Source: Yimella lutea (lineage in GTDB: Bacteria; Actinomycetota; Actinomycetes; Actinomycetales; Dermatophilaceae). From it: a stretch of 64,000 nucleotides of DNA. The translations under genes were made by a program, and so were the position numbers. Of this stretch, positions 49,977-59,482 are shown in pieces. Position 1 is the stretch's first letter; every line of letters begins with the position of its first letter. The notes below the pieces were generated by a model that saw nothing but the letters and a program-made list of their open reading frames with translations, did not search any database and was not told where the DNA came from. The DNA is taken from assembly GCF_006715095.1 (NCBI RefSeq), contig NZ_VFMO01000001.1, positions 2,108,001-2,172,000 on the forward strand, in the 5' to 3' direction.

Positions 49977-52900
49977 ATGACGTTCGTCCACCTCCACAAC
50001 CACACCGAGTTCAGTCCGCTTGACGGTCTCCAACGACCCGTGGGCATGTGCCGTGAAGCCAAGCGCCAGGGTGCGCCGGCGGTCGCCTTCACCGATCACG
50101 GCACGCTGGCTGCGGCGCCTGCGATGGCTGCTGCCGGCCTCGAGGTCGGCATCCCAGTCATCGGCGGTGTCGAGGCGTACGTCGCCGTCGGTTCGCGTTG
50201 GTCCCCGGACACGATCGAGGGCGTCGCCGATTCCGACGCCGAAGGCGACCGAGTCGTCAGCCGCTACCACCTGACGCTGCTCGCCAAGAGCCAGCAGGGT
50301 TGGAACAACCTCGTCCGGCTCACTAACGAGGCCTCGCAGTCCGTCAAGAGCTACCCACTGATGGACTTCGAACTGCTCAAGCAGTACTCCGACGGACTCA
50401 TCATCGGCACCGGCTGCCTCGGCGGGCCACTGTCTGTGGCGCTGCGTTCCAGGGGTGGTTACCAGGCCGGGCTGGAGATCGTCGCGCAGCTGCTCGACAT
50501 CCTCGACGGCGACACCGAACGGTTGTTTGTGGAGGTCATGGATCACGGGATCCCTGACGAGCGCGCACTGCTACCGATGCAGGTCGCCATCGCCGATCAC
50601 TACGGCCTACGGATGGTCGCCACCAACGACGCGCACTACACCCACATAGACCAGTGTGAGGACCACGACCGCTGGCTCGCGATCGGTAGTAGCAAGCACC
50701 TGGACGATCCCAAGCGTTTCCGCTTCCACGGAGCCGGCTACCACATGCGGACCTCCGAGGAGATCCTCGAAGCGTTCTCCTGGGCGAAGGAGATCCTGGG
50801 TGACCGGGACATCATCGGCACCTCGGTCGAGATCGCGAACATGGTCGAGGGCACCCTCGCCGACTTCCTGCCGGCCAGCCGCCCGCGCATGCCGAAGTTC
50901 CCGGTCACCAACCCGGTGACTCTCGCCTACGCCGAGCGCGACGGCGTCAGCCCGCAGAACCGGCTGCTGCGCGAACTTGTCGGCACCGGTGCGGTCAAGC
51001 GCTTCTGCGACCCGAACGACCCCCACCCGACGCTGCCGCAGGGCGTCAAAGATCGCCTCAAGTTCGAGTTCGACGTCATCTCCAAGTTCGGATACGAGGA
51101 CTATTTCCTCATCGTCAACGACTGGATCGCTTGGGCGCGCAACGAGGGCTACCCGACAGGACCGGGCCGCGGTTGTCTGCACGGCGACTCTCTCATCTGG
51201 ACAACCGCCGGCTACCTGCCAATCCGCGACATCCAGCGTGGCGACACGGTGCGCACCCACACCGGCGCGCTGCGCCAGGTCAGCAACACTTTCCGCTACG
51301 AGGTCCAGGAGAAGCTTGTCACGCTGCGCACCTTCTCCGACGGCAACGGTGTCTCGATGACGAGCGACCACAAGGTCCTCGTCAGCCCCCAGCGTCTCTT
51401 CGAGGGTGGCGGGAAGCGCGCTCGGAACGGACGTTTCTACGCCGAGGACCTCGCCCCGACGCAGTGGACGCCCGCGGGCGAGGTTCAGGTTGGCGATCTG
51501 CTGTGCGTGCCGCGTCCGGCCTCGCCCGGTACCGCCCCGTCGGTCATCGACGTCGCGTCCGTGCTGCCCGCAGCGAACGGGAAGACCCGGCACATCATCA
51601 CGAGCGAGGAGATCATCGAGCTCGTACCGACGAACAGGCCGTACCCGCACAGCGTGCGCGAGGTCACCGCTCGGACCGGCGTCTCCCGTCACACGATCCA
51701 GTCGATCATCGCTCGTGGGTGGACTGAGACCGGTCCACTCACGATCCAGCGATCGAACGGACAGTCCTGTCGAGCTACGCGGTCCGAGGCGGCTCGCGAC
51801 GCACTGTGGACCGACCTGTCGTCCCACGGCTTCGCGTCGTTCGCTGCGTGGGACGCCCATGTCCGCCAACACGCGACCGTCGAAATCCGGACTCCGCGAT
51901 TCGTGACCGTTAACGAGGATCTGCTGTTCCTGCTCGGCGCCTTCGCCTCGAACGGGTGGTTGCGGACCGACTCCACCCGTGCCGTTGGCTTCGCCGAGCG
52001 CGGCAGCACCGCAACCGACCTCATCCCGCTGCTGGTCAAGCGCGTCTGGGGGCTGGACGTCCCACAAGCGCGCCATGCAACGACGGATCTGGTTCAGTGG
52101 GACATCCGCTCCGCTGCGGTGTTCGGGCTGTTCCGATCTCTGGCGCCCGACTACCGCATGTCCGCCACCACCAAGCACTTGCCCACCTGGGTCGCAGACC
52201 TGTCGCTCGAGCAGAAGCGCATGGTTCTCGACGGGCTGTGGTGGGGAGACGGCTCCCGGCACGACGGGAGGGCTTCGTACAGCACCGCCTCCTCCGCCCT
52301 CATGCAGCAGGTGCGTGACTTGCTCTGGTCGATCGGCGCTCCGGCCGGCGTCCGGGTGGACGATCGCATCGACCTGCGACCGGAGTTCGCGAACCGCGCG
52401 CGTTCCTGGCAGATCCGCACGACGGGTGGGTTCACCGCGCCCAAGGACCAGTTCGGTGGCGCCGACGAGAACTTCGTATACCTGCGCGTCCGCTCGGCCG
52501 AGACCACCGACGCAGTCCGCGAGGTCTTCGATTTCGAAGTGCCGGTCGACCACAGCTTCATGACCGACTCCTACGTCGTGCACAACTCGGCAGCCGGGTC
52601 CCTCGTTGCATTCTGTTTGCAGATCACCGACGTCGACCCGCTGAAACACAACCTGCTGTTCGAGCGATTCCTCGACGTCACGCGCCTGGACCCGCCCGAC
52701 ATTGACATCGACTTCCCCGAGGCCCTGTTCAACCGCGCCGTCGGCTACCTGCAGGACAAGTACGGCTACGAGCACGTTGCGCAGATCGGCACGTTCAGCT
52801 CCAAGAAGGCCAAGTCCCTCGTCCGCGACCTCGGCCGTCTCACCGGGTACGCCAGCCTCGGCGCCACTTTGGCTGAGATGGTGCCGGACCACGCCGACGT

Positions 52901-55900
52901 CACGCTGACTGACCTGCTGCGCACCGACCCCGACCCGGAGAACGAGAACCAGGTCCGGTGGTCACTCGATGGCGCGCCGCTGCGTGCCCAGATGGAAGAG
53001 GACGACATGTCCGCCGACCTGGTCGAGCAGGCCGTCGCCATCGAAGGCACCAAGTCCTACCCCGGCATCCACGCCTGCGGTGTAGTGCTGTCGGATGAGC
53101 CGCTGCTGGACATCCTGCCAATGCGCAAGGACAAGCGCACCGCGAGCACCGGTGAGGACGGAAAGCCGGACCTGCGGACCGCTCAGTGGGTCACCATCTG
53201 GGACTCCAATCCGCTCGCGGCGATGGGCTTCACCAAGTTCGACCGTCTCGGGTTGAAGAGCCTGGACATCATCGCGGCAGCCAAGGAGCACGTCGAGAAG
53301 GTCACCGGTGAACCGATCGACCTGGCCTACGGCAAGCTGCCGATGGACGGGCAGACCGATGAGCGCGCCCGCCGCACCTGGGAGCTGTTGGCTGCCGGTG
53401 ACACCGCCGGACTGTTCCAGCTCGGATCCTCCGGCATGACCAAGCTCGTCAAGGGCATCGCCCCGACGTGCCTGGATGACCTGTCGGCGGCCGTCGCGCT
53501 GTACCGCCCCGGCCCGATGGGGGCCGGGATGCACAACCGGTACGTCGCACGCCGACGCGGGCAGGAGGAGATCAGCTACGAGTACCTGACCTCCAACCCG
53601 GCCGAGGCCGCAGTGCTCGCCGGTGTCCTCGACAAGTCCCTCGGACTGATCGTCGTGCAGGAAGACCTGATGAGTCTGGCGCGTGAGGTCGCCGGGTTCG
53701 GACCGGACAAGCGCAACAAGCTACGCAAGGCCTTCAGCAAGAAGAAGAAAGCCGACATGGACGCCCTGAAGGAGATCTTCTTCCGCCAGGGCGCCATCGC
53801 GACGCTCGACAACCCGGAGACCGACACCGCAGCCTCGATTCCGTTCGGTGAGCACACCCTCAAGGAGTTGTGGCGCACCTTCGAGGCCTCGGCCTCGTAC
53901 CTCTTCAATAGCTGCGCAGTTGGGGAAACCGAGCTGTGGACGGGCCGTGGGACGGGTCCGAAGGCGGAGAAGTGGACGATCGAGAAGCTCTATCACCGAC
54001 TCTACGGGGACGACGATGTCGCCGCCGGAATGTGTGCTCATTGCGGTGAGCGTCCGACGCGTCCGACAGCTGTCGGACGGATGTGCGCCCGCTGCTCGAC
54101 GTGGCTCTACAAGTTCAACGACAGCCGCGGCTTCATGCTGTTGGCGTACGACTCGAGCGACGGGCGCATCCGCCCGCAGCGCGTCAAAGACGTGCACTGC
54201 CACGGTGTGAAGCCGGTGTTCCGGATCGAACTGTCGGACGGAACGGTGCTGCGTTCGACCGGCAACCACCGGTGGTTGTCCGCGCAGGGTTACCGCACCG
54301 TCGACCAGCTGAACCCCGGCGATGCACTGATCGCCGACGGCGGCTACGAGCGACAGGATTCCAGCGACCCGTCCCGTCGAGTCACCGTCGGTGAGCGCAT
54401 CGGAAGTCGCACAGAAGTCAACGGGGTGACGCGTTCTGGGTGGTTCATCGACGGTGGGTACAACCGGCTGCAGGAATGGACCGAGCAGACCATCGCGGAG
54501 GCGGCCTGCGACGAGTGCGGTGTCACCCGGGAGCAGACGCGTCTCGAGCGCGCGCACCTGGACGGCGACCGGACGAACAACCAGCCGTCCAACCTGGCGT
54601 GGAAGTGCGTCTCGCACCATAAGGAGTGGGACTACGCGCACAACAACCGACCGCGCCGTTGGGCCAAGGGGCACACCACCCGTGAACTGGAGATCGTCAC
54701 GGTCACCCCGGACGGCGAGGAGTTGGTCTACGACGTTGAGATGGCTGAGGGGACTGACCATAACTTCGTCGCCAACGGGGTTGTCAGTCACAACAGCCAC
54801 TCGGCGCCGTACGCCTATATCGGTTACATGACGGCCTACCTGAAGGCGAACTGGCCAGCGCACTTTGCTGCGGCCCAGCTCACCGTGACCACCGATAAGG
54901 ACAGGCGTCTGCCGGTCCTGGATTCGGTGCGCCGGTCCGGTGTGACTGTGCTCGGCCCGAGCCTGGCTGCCGGCAACCTCGACACCGCTGTCGAGGGCAG
55001 CCACACGGTGCGGCTTGGTCTGTCCGAGATCGCTGGGGTGAAGGACAACGCCGCCAAGCTCGTGCAGATCATCGAGCGCAACGGGGGGCCGTTCAAGACG
55101 CTCGGGGACCTGTTGCGGGCCGCGAAGGTGGATGACAAGTTCATCCCGAGCAACGTCTTCGAAGGGCTGATCGACGCCGGCGCGCTGGACGAGTACGGCA
55201 CCCGTCGGGGGATGAGTTGCGTACTGCGGGCGCTGCGGGAGTACCCCGACCTGCCGATCCCGGCGATCGAATGGTCGGTGGCCGAGCGCGCGGCCCGTGA
55301 ACGTGCACGTCTCGGCATCATCGTCGGTCGCCACCCGCTGAGCGAGATGCAGGCGCAGGTCCGTGCGTGGAACCCGCACCCGGATCAGGCTCCGTGCGTT
55401 CCGGTCGCTGGCCTGTCACCCTGCCCGGTCGTCACCACGAAGGCGATGGTGTCTGAGTGGACGATCGGTCACACCCGCGGACGTGAGTTCGCGCGGTTCA
55501 CCATCGAGGGTTCCACCGGGTCGATCTCCGGTGTGCTGTGGCCCGAGTCGTTGGAGAAAGCGCGTCTCGCCAACGGGTTGCGCGACCCGAAGCCGGGAGA
55601 CATTGTCTGCATGCGCGGCCGGGTGAAGATCTCGGCGATGGGCGATGTTGATGAGGACGACTCGACCGACGAGCAGTTGGAGATGATCGGTTCCGCATTC
55701 TGGCTCGGTACCCACTTCGTGTCGGTGGCTCAGGACAACCTCGCACCGGTTCGAGCGCTGCATGTCGCGTCTATGTTCTCCGTGCCGGCGATGCAGCCCG
55801 ATATGTCCTCGCCGCAAGAGCCGGTCGACGTCGTTGAAGTCGAGGACGAGGCAGATGCCGACGCGGCCAGCAACGTCTTCCAGCTGTTTCCCGTGCAGCT

Positions 55901-56285
55901 ACAGCCCGTGATCCAGACGGCGCCGGAGCCGGTTCCGGATCCGATTCCGGTGACGCCGAGCGCGCCGCCACCAGCCCACAGCGGGCCGGTCCCAACGGGC
56001 GGTTCATCACACGAATCCAATCCGTTGATCATCAGCATGACGAGCTCGGTCGCCGTGTCTGTGCGCAACTCGAGCCGCAAGCTTGCTCGCGAGATGAAGT
56101 CCGTGCTGGTCCCCGGCGCAGATGTGACCGCGATCGCGGAAGACCTGAGCAACCTCAACCTGCACCACCGGGTGTCGCGAGATGGGTTTCAGCTGGAAGT
56201 GACGCCGGACAAGTACCCGGTGAACCGACCGTGCGTCGTGCTCGTGGACGGCGGACCGAAGGCGCGAGAGAGCGACATCGCGTGA
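49977..56285 (+). CDS. dnaE: DNA polymerase III alpha subunit (DnaE) with two inteins
   Basis: 2102-residue precursor, predicted mature DnaE about 1337 residues. PHP domain at the front (FVHLHNHTEFSPLDG, AFTDHG), polymerase palm with Asp908, Asp910 and Asp912 of PPDIDIDF, then the fingers, helix-hairpin-helix and an OB domain (GSISGVLWPESL). A Pro-rich tail and small C-terminal domain follow. Two inteins interrupt conserved blocks: GPGRG/SAAGS and FNS/SHSAPYA. The ATG at 49977 is preferred over 49944 because family similarity starts at once. It probably replicates a plasmid or phage-like replicon rather than the chromosome. Confidence 0.95.
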   Translation: MTFVHLHNHTEFSPLDGLQRPVGMCREAKRQGAPAVAFTDHGTLAAAPAMAAAGLEVGIPVIGGVEAYVAVGSRWSPDTIEGVADSDAEGDRVVSRYHLTLLAKSQQGWNNLVRLTNEASQSVKSYPLMDFELLKQYSDGLIIGTGCLGGPLSVALRSRGGYQAGLEIVAQLLDILDGDTERLFVEVMDHGIPDERALLPMQVAIADHYGLRMVATNDAHYTHIDQCEDHDRWLAIGSSKHLDDPKRFRFHGAGYHMRTSEEILEAFSWAKEILGDRDIIGTSVEIANMVEGTLADFLPASRPRMPKFPVTNPVTLAYAERDGVSPQNRLLRELVGTGAVKRFCDPNDPHPTLPQGVKDRLKFEFDVISKFGYEDYFLIVNDWIAWARNEGYPTGPGRGCLHGDSLIWTTAGYLPIRDIQRGDTVRTHTGALRQVSNTFRYEVQEKLVTLRTFSDGNGVSMTSDHKVLVSPQRLFEGGGKRARNGRFYAEDLAPTQWTPAGEVQVGDLLCVPRPASPGTAPSVIDVASVLPAANGKTRHIITSEEIIELVPTNRPYPHSVREVTARTGVSRHTIQSIIARGWTETGPLTIQRSNGQSCRATRSEAARDALWTDLSSHGFASFAAWDAHVRQHATVEIRTPRFVTVNEDLLFLLGAFASNGWLRTDSTRAVGFAERGSTATDLIPLLVKRVWGLDVPQARHATTDLVQWDIRSAAVFGLFRSLAPDYRMSATTKHLPTWVADLSLEQKRMVLDGLWWGDGSRHDGRASYSTASSALMQQVRDLLWSIGAPAGVRVDDRIDLRPEFANRARSWQIRTTGGFTAPKDQFGGADENFVYLRVRSAETTDAVREVFDFEVPVDHSFMTDSYVVHNSAAGSLVAFCLQITDVDPLKHNLLFERFLDVTRLDPPDIDIDFPEALFNRAVGYLQDKYGYEHVAQIGTFSSKKAKSLVRDLGRLTGYASLGATLAEMVPDHADVTLTDLLRTDPDPENENQVRWSLDGAPLRAQMEEDDMSADLVEQAVAIEGTKSYPGIHACGVVLSDEPLLDILPMRKDKRTASTGEDGKPDLRTAQWVTIWDSNPLAAMGFTKFDRLGLKSLDIIAAAKEHVEKVTGEPIDLAYGKLPMDGQTDERARRTWELLAAGDTAGLFQLGSSGMTKLVKGIAPTCLDDLSAAVALYRPGPMGAGMHNRYVARRRGQEEISYEYLTSNPAEAAVLAGVLDKSLGLIVVQEDLMSLAREVAGFGPDKRNKLRKAFSKKKKADMDALKEIFFRQGAIATLDNPETDTAASIPFGEHTLKELWRTFEASASYLFNSCAVGETELWTGRGTGPKAEKWTIEKLYHRLYGDDDVAAGMCAHCGERPTRPTAVGRMCARCSTWLYKFNDSRGFMLLAYDSSDGRIRPQRVKDVHCHGVKPVFRIELSDGTVLRSTGNHRWLSAQGYRTVDQLNPGDALIADGGYERQDSSDPSRRVTVGERIGSRTEVNGVTRSGWFIDGGYNRLQEWTEQTIAEAACDECGVTREQTRLERAHLDGDRTNNQPSNLAWKCVSHHKEWDYAHNNRPRRWAKGHTTRELEIVTVTPDGEELVYDVEMAEGTDHNFVANGVVSHNSHSAPYAYIGYMTAYLKANWPAHFAAAQLTVTTDKDRRLPVLDSVRRSGVTVLGPSLAAGNLDTAVEGSHTVRLGLSEIAGVKDNAAKLVQIIERNGGPFKTLGDLLRAAKVDDKFIPSNVFEGLIDAGALDEYGTRRGMSCVLRALREYPDLPIPAIEWSVAERAARERARLGIIVGRHPLSEMQAQVRAWNPHPDQAPCVPVAGLSPCPVVTTKAMVSEWTIGHTRGREFARFTIEGSTGSISGVLWPESLEKARLANGLRDPKPGDIVCMRGRVKISAMGDVDEDDSTDEQLEMIGSAFWLGTHFVSVAQDNLAPVRALHVASMFSVPAMQPDMSSPQEPVDVVEVEDEADADAASNVFQLFPVQLQPVIQTAPEPVPDPIPVTPSAPPPAHSGPVPTGGSSHESNPLIISMTSSVAVSVRNSSRKLAREMKSVLVPGADVTAIAEDLSNLNLHHRVSRDGFQLEVTPDKYPVNRPCVVLVDGGPKARESDIA
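51174..52586 (+). other. Intein 1 in DnaE, LAGLIDADG-type endonuclease
   Basis: 471 residues (precursor 400-870). Splicing blocks: Cys1 in CLHGDSLIW, block B with MTSDHKV, C-terminal DSYVVHN, and Ser as +1. The middle has the two DOD-like motifs LLGAFASNGW and VLDGLWWGDGS followed by YSTASSALMQQVRDLL. It interrupts the GPGRGSAAGS loop of the polymerase active site. Intact splice residues suggest a functional intein. Confidence 0.92.
53913..54794 (+). other. Intein 2 in DnaE, HNH-type endonuclease
   Basis: 294 residues (precursor 1313-1606). Cys1 in CAVGETELW, block B with STGNHRWL, C-terminal GVVSHN and +1 Ser. Unlike intein 1, the middle holds an HNH domain: CDECGVTREQ, RAHLDGDRTNN and SHHKEWDY. 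It also contains a Cys-rich pair (MCAHCGERP and MCARCSTW). Insertion is in the FN-x-SHSAxYA block of DnaE. Confidence 0.9.
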
Positions 56286-56503
56286 GGAGTCGATTCGAGG
56301 CCGACCCTCCCGACCGGCGGGTCGCCCCGGTCGCTCTGGCAGCCATCCCGGCCGGGGCCTCGCTCGGTTGGTACGCGGATCTGCGCACGACGCTCCTGCT
56401 CCTGGCCGCTGTTTTCGTTCCGCACAGCACTGCCGACCCGGACGACGTGCGGTCGCATCGGCAAGCTGTTCGGTCGCCGCAGACCGCAGGCAGCCATGCC
56501 TGA
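56282..56503 (+). CDS. Small one-helix protein between dnaE and the ATP-grasp gene
   Basis: 73 residues from a GTG start overlapping the dnaE stop (GTGA) and overlapping the next ATG by eight bases. One hydrophobic segment (about 36-46). Evidence is limited to the overlaps, so it may be untranslated. Confidence 0.4.
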   Translation: MRSRFEADPPDRRVAPVALAAIPAGASLGWYADLRTTLLLLAAVFVPHSTADPDDVRSHRQAVRSPQTAGSHA

Positions 56504-57362
56504 CATCGACGCGCTGCGCGTCGTCACCCATAAACACTGGGTGGCTGATGGGCTGAGTGTCAACACGATCGGGGTCGTTGTCGAGTCCGATCTCGGCTTC
56601 GATATGCCGCCGCCGGGACGCGCGTTCTGGTGCCCGACGGAATGGGCTGCGCGAGCGGGTCTGTCGATGCAGGCGCCCGGACCGCACTGGTTGTCGAGCG
56701 CTCCGTGGTGGGCGCTCCACCGACGCATCGAGACGGTGCCGCTGGCCGATCTTCGATCCGGAGCCGTCCGCTGGACGGTGCCTCGGTTCGCCAAGGTCGC
56801 CGAGGCGAAACCGCAGAACCTGCCCGCCGGTGTCCGGTCCACGCTGTCGGGTTTTCTCGTCGAAGCAGCAGCGGCCGGTTTGCCGGACGGGTCGTGGATC
56901 CAGCTGACGACACCGACGTCGTTCGATCTCGAGGTCCGGTGCTTCGTACTCGATGGCCGCGTCGTTGCCCACAGCCCGTACCTGGTGAACGGGCAGACGT
57001 GGCATGAGGGCATGTCCATCAACCGTTTCGACGCAGCCCGCGCCGTGCTGTTCGCAGGTCGGGTCGCCGACGCCGTGCCCGGACCGCGTGGGTATGTGCT
57101 GGACGTCGGGCGCACCAACGGCATCTGGTCGGTCGTCGAGGCGAACCCGGCGTGGTCGTCGGCGTTCTACGGTGCGGACATCGACGGCGTGGTCGTCACC
57201 GTGCTCGCCGCGAACGGTGCCGATCCGACGGGGGAGTGGGACTGGCGCCCGGACGCCTGGCTCATTCAGCGGGCCGCGCGCCAGCGGCCGCTGCACGAGA
57301 GCGTCGAAACGTCGCCTTCGTCGCACCGTGCGAGTGCAGGCTGCCACCGGTTGCCTGAGTGA
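56496..57362 (+). CDS. ATP-grasp protein (R2K/DUF4343-like)
   Basis: 288 residues. The central and C-terminal parts match ATP-grasp proteins of the R2K group: FAKVAEAKPQNLPAG, FDLEVRCFVLDGRVV, and VVEANPAWSSAFYGAD. R2K proteins occur in phages and conflict-related loci and are predicted ligases acting on peptides or nucleic acids; substrate unknown. Its last codons overlap a GTCGCACC motif copy upstream of ssb. Confidence 0.78.
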   Translation: MPDIDALRVVTHKHWVADGLSVNTIGVVVESDLGFDMPPPGRAFWCPTEWAARAGLSMQAPGPHWLSSAPWWALHRRIETVPLADLRSGAVRWTVPRFAKVAEAKPQNLPAGVRSTLSGFLVEAAAAGLPDGSWIQLTTPTSFDLEVRCFVLDGRVVAHSPYLVNGQTWHEGMSINRFDAARAVLFAGRVADAVPGPRGYVLDVGRTNGIWSVVEANPAWSSAFYGADIDGVVVTVLAANGADPTGEWDWRPDAWLIQRAARQRPLHESVETSPSSHRASAGCHRLPE

Positions 57363-57402
57363 ACGGTACAGCGAAGCGTCGATTTGTCGGCTTCGTCGCA
57401 CC
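57320..57402 (+). promoter_or_regulatory. Two GTCGCACCGT sites upstream of ssb
   Basis: Copies at 57320-57327 and 57395-57402, each preceded by CTTC and oriented with ssb. The first is a near-perfect dyad (TCGCACcGTGCGA, 57321-57333). The second lies about 95 bases before the ssb ATG. Confidence 0.55.
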
Positions 57403-57496
57403 GTACAGACGCAGTAAGCGGACGGTCTGCCCGACCAGCCGTGGCAGTGACTCAAACGCCCGTCACCGACGGGTCACGACTCAAAGGATTCATCGC

Positions 57497-58000
57497 ATGG
57501 CAAACAACAACATCGTCATCGTCGGCAACCTGACCGCCGACCCGGAACTCAAGTTCACTCCGTCCGGCGCAGCGGTCGCTTCGTTCTCGGTCGCCTCGAC
57601 CGAGCGCAAGTTCGACCGGGGCACGAACGCCTGGGTCGACGGAGACACCACGTTCATGCGGGTTTCCGCGTGGCGCGACCTCGGTGAGCACATCGCCGAG
57701 TCGCTCAAGAAGGGCGACAAGGTCATCGTGACCGGACGCCTCAAGAGCAACGTCGTCGAGAAGGACGGTCAGAAGACCACTTACTTCGAGGTGGAGGCCG
57801 AGCACGTCGGCCCGAGCCTGGAGTGGGCGACCGCCGTCGTCACCCGCGTCACCAAGAACGGTGGCGGTCTGGGAAACGGGCAGGCGGCTGCGCCGCAGGC
57901 CCAGGCTCCGCAGCAGTCGGCCCCCCAGGCCGCGCCCGCCGCGCAGCCGCAGCAGTACGCGCAGCCTGCTCAGGCTGGCGGCTACCAGGGCGATTTCTAG
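57497..58000 (+). CDS. ssb: Single-stranded DNA-binding protein
   Basis: 167 residues; ATG after CAAAGGATTCATCGC. OB fold: NNNIVIVGNLTADPELKFTPSG, ASFSVASTERKFDR, FMRVSAWRDLGEHIAESLKKGDKVIVTGRL. A Gln/Pro/Ala-rich linker ends in GGYQGDF, a variant of the usual acidic DDxPF tip. Probably works with the DnaE of the same block. Confidence 0.94.
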   Translation: MANNNIVIVGNLTADPELKFTPSGAAVASFSVASTERKFDRGTNAWVDGDTTFMRVSAWRDLGEHIAESLKKGDKVIVTGRLKSNVVEKDGQKTTYFEVEAEHVGPSLEWATAVVTRVTKNGGGLGNGQAAAPQAQAPQQSAPQAAPAAQPQQYAQPAQAGGYQGDF

Positions 58001-58113
58001 GACGTCATCGGTCGGTTCACTGATCCTTCGTTGATGAGGGAGCCGACCATCTTCCTCGAAGCCCGCGGGCGACTTCTGAGTTGACCCGCTGAGGTAGTAC
58101 CTCGCACGACAGC

Positions 58114-58145
58114 GCCCGTCCGGAGACCCCAAGCTCCGGACGGGC
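58114..58145 (+). terminator. Hairpin downstream of ssb
   Basis: Stem GCCCGTCCGGAG / CTCCGGACGGGC, 12 perfect pairs, 8-base loop. There is no T-run after it but the stem is strong. A ribosome site for the next gene follows closely. Confidence 0.65.
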
Positions 58146-58172
58146 GTTACGTCGTATTCGAAAGGAGGTGCC

Positions 58173-58436
58173 TTGAACGCTCAAGCGCGGGGCAACGTCG
58201 ACGAGGGCTCGTTGCCCGGAGCAGGTGTCGGCCTGGCCCTCGAAGTGCTGGACCAGCACCCCTGGCTGAAGTGGGCGATCCTCGCTCTCGTCGCGGCGTT
58301 GACCCTGCGGTTTGTGATGTCTGTGCGCATGTCGCGGGCGACGCAGCGTGACCCTGTTCGATTGTTCGACCCGGAGTCAAAACGCCAGGTCGCGGCATGG
58401 TGCGGCGGACAGTGTGAGCACAAGTCGTTGGTGTGA
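58173..58436 (+). pseudogene. HNH endonuclease-type protein, truncated
   Basis: 87 residues from a TTG start with AAAGGAGG upstream. A membrane helix (about 33-50) leads to the sequence RLFDPESKRQVAAWCGGQCEH, which in relatives begins an HNH domain (G-x-C-E-x-H...). The frame stops at once, so the HNH core is missing. The break marks a junction between block 3 and the integrase remnants. Confidence 0.6.
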
Positions 58437-58510
58437 CTGGTGCACCGGCTCTGACCTGCGTAAACACTGATTCTGAAGGCGTTTGGGGTGCAGTGGGTAC
58501 GCATCTCACA

Positions 58511-59473
58511 TCACAGGCTGGGGCCGGGTCGAGGCGGCGCAGGCCGCGTTGGCGGCAGGATCGAGCTGCCCGGTGCGGGTCGAACGCTCTCGGCGGGGGA
58601 GCGGCGCTCTGCCGGTTCCTTGGCGGTCTCGGACGGACGCCTACCGTCGTGCTCACTGAACATCGAGTCGATGGCCTTGCGGGTTCGCTCAGTCGATGTC
58701 GGCATGAGGTGGGTGTAGGTGCGGAGCGTGAAGCCGGGGTCGGCGTGGCCGAGGTATTCGCTGAGTGCCTTGATCGACTCGCCGGCGTCGAGCAGGGTGC
58801 TGGCGTAGAAGTGGCGAAGTGCGTGGGTGCCGTTCTCTCGGGTGACCTCGATGCCGGCTTCTTCAAGTGCTGGACGCCAGAGGTGGGTGTTGAAGTAGTT
58901 GCGGTTGAGCGCGCCCCTTTCCCGCGTGGTGAGCAGTAGAGCGAAGGTCCGCTCTGGCCCGTCGAGTCGATCCCAGGGCAGGGTCACTTTGCGCGGCAGG
59001 TAGTGCGTCATGTGCTCGTTGATCGCGTCGAGCACCGAATCGGGGAGCGGGACCCGGCGAGTCTTACGTCCTTTGGGCAGCCCGAAGAGCTGCTTGTTGC
59101 CGCCACGGAGCTGGACCTGCCGGACGATCTCGATCTCGCCCTTTGTCCAAGTCGATGTCATCGGGTGACAGACCGAATATCTCGCCTTGGCGCAGGCCCA
59201 GCCCGGCACCAAGATGCGTGACCAGTTGATAGCGGTCGGGAGCGCGTCTCGAACCAGTGCCACCTGCTTTGACGACCAGGGGGTCATCGTGCGCGGCTCC
59301 GGCTTCGGCTTGCGTACCGAAGGCGCCTTGCAGGGGTTCTTCTGGATCAGACTGTCATCGACCGCTGCGGTGAAGACGGTCGAGACGTTGGCGAAGATGA
59401 CCTGTCGATAGGTCGAGGCGAGGCCGGACAGGCCGCGGGCGCAGCTCGACGGCTTCGTGTGTTCCCTCGTCAA
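58511..59473 (-). pseudogene. Tyrosine integrase, N-terminally truncated with two offsetting frameshifts
   Basis: Catalytic end is intact: HALRHFYASTLLDAGESIKALSEYLGH and YTHLMP. Between about 59246 and 59140 the main frame reads nonsense, while another frame reads LGLRQGEIFGLSPDDI, the catalytic Arg box; a one-base loss and a one-base gain restore the frame. The N-terminal SAM-like domain is lost. It is dead, or the sequence has two indel errors. Confidence 0.8.
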
Positions 59474-59482
59474 AGGTCCCGC

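Noticed and set aside
51131..52892. Long overlapping frames opposite or in other frames of dnaE
   Set aside because: Compositional shadows; both inteins and DnaE blocks read cleanly in the main frame.
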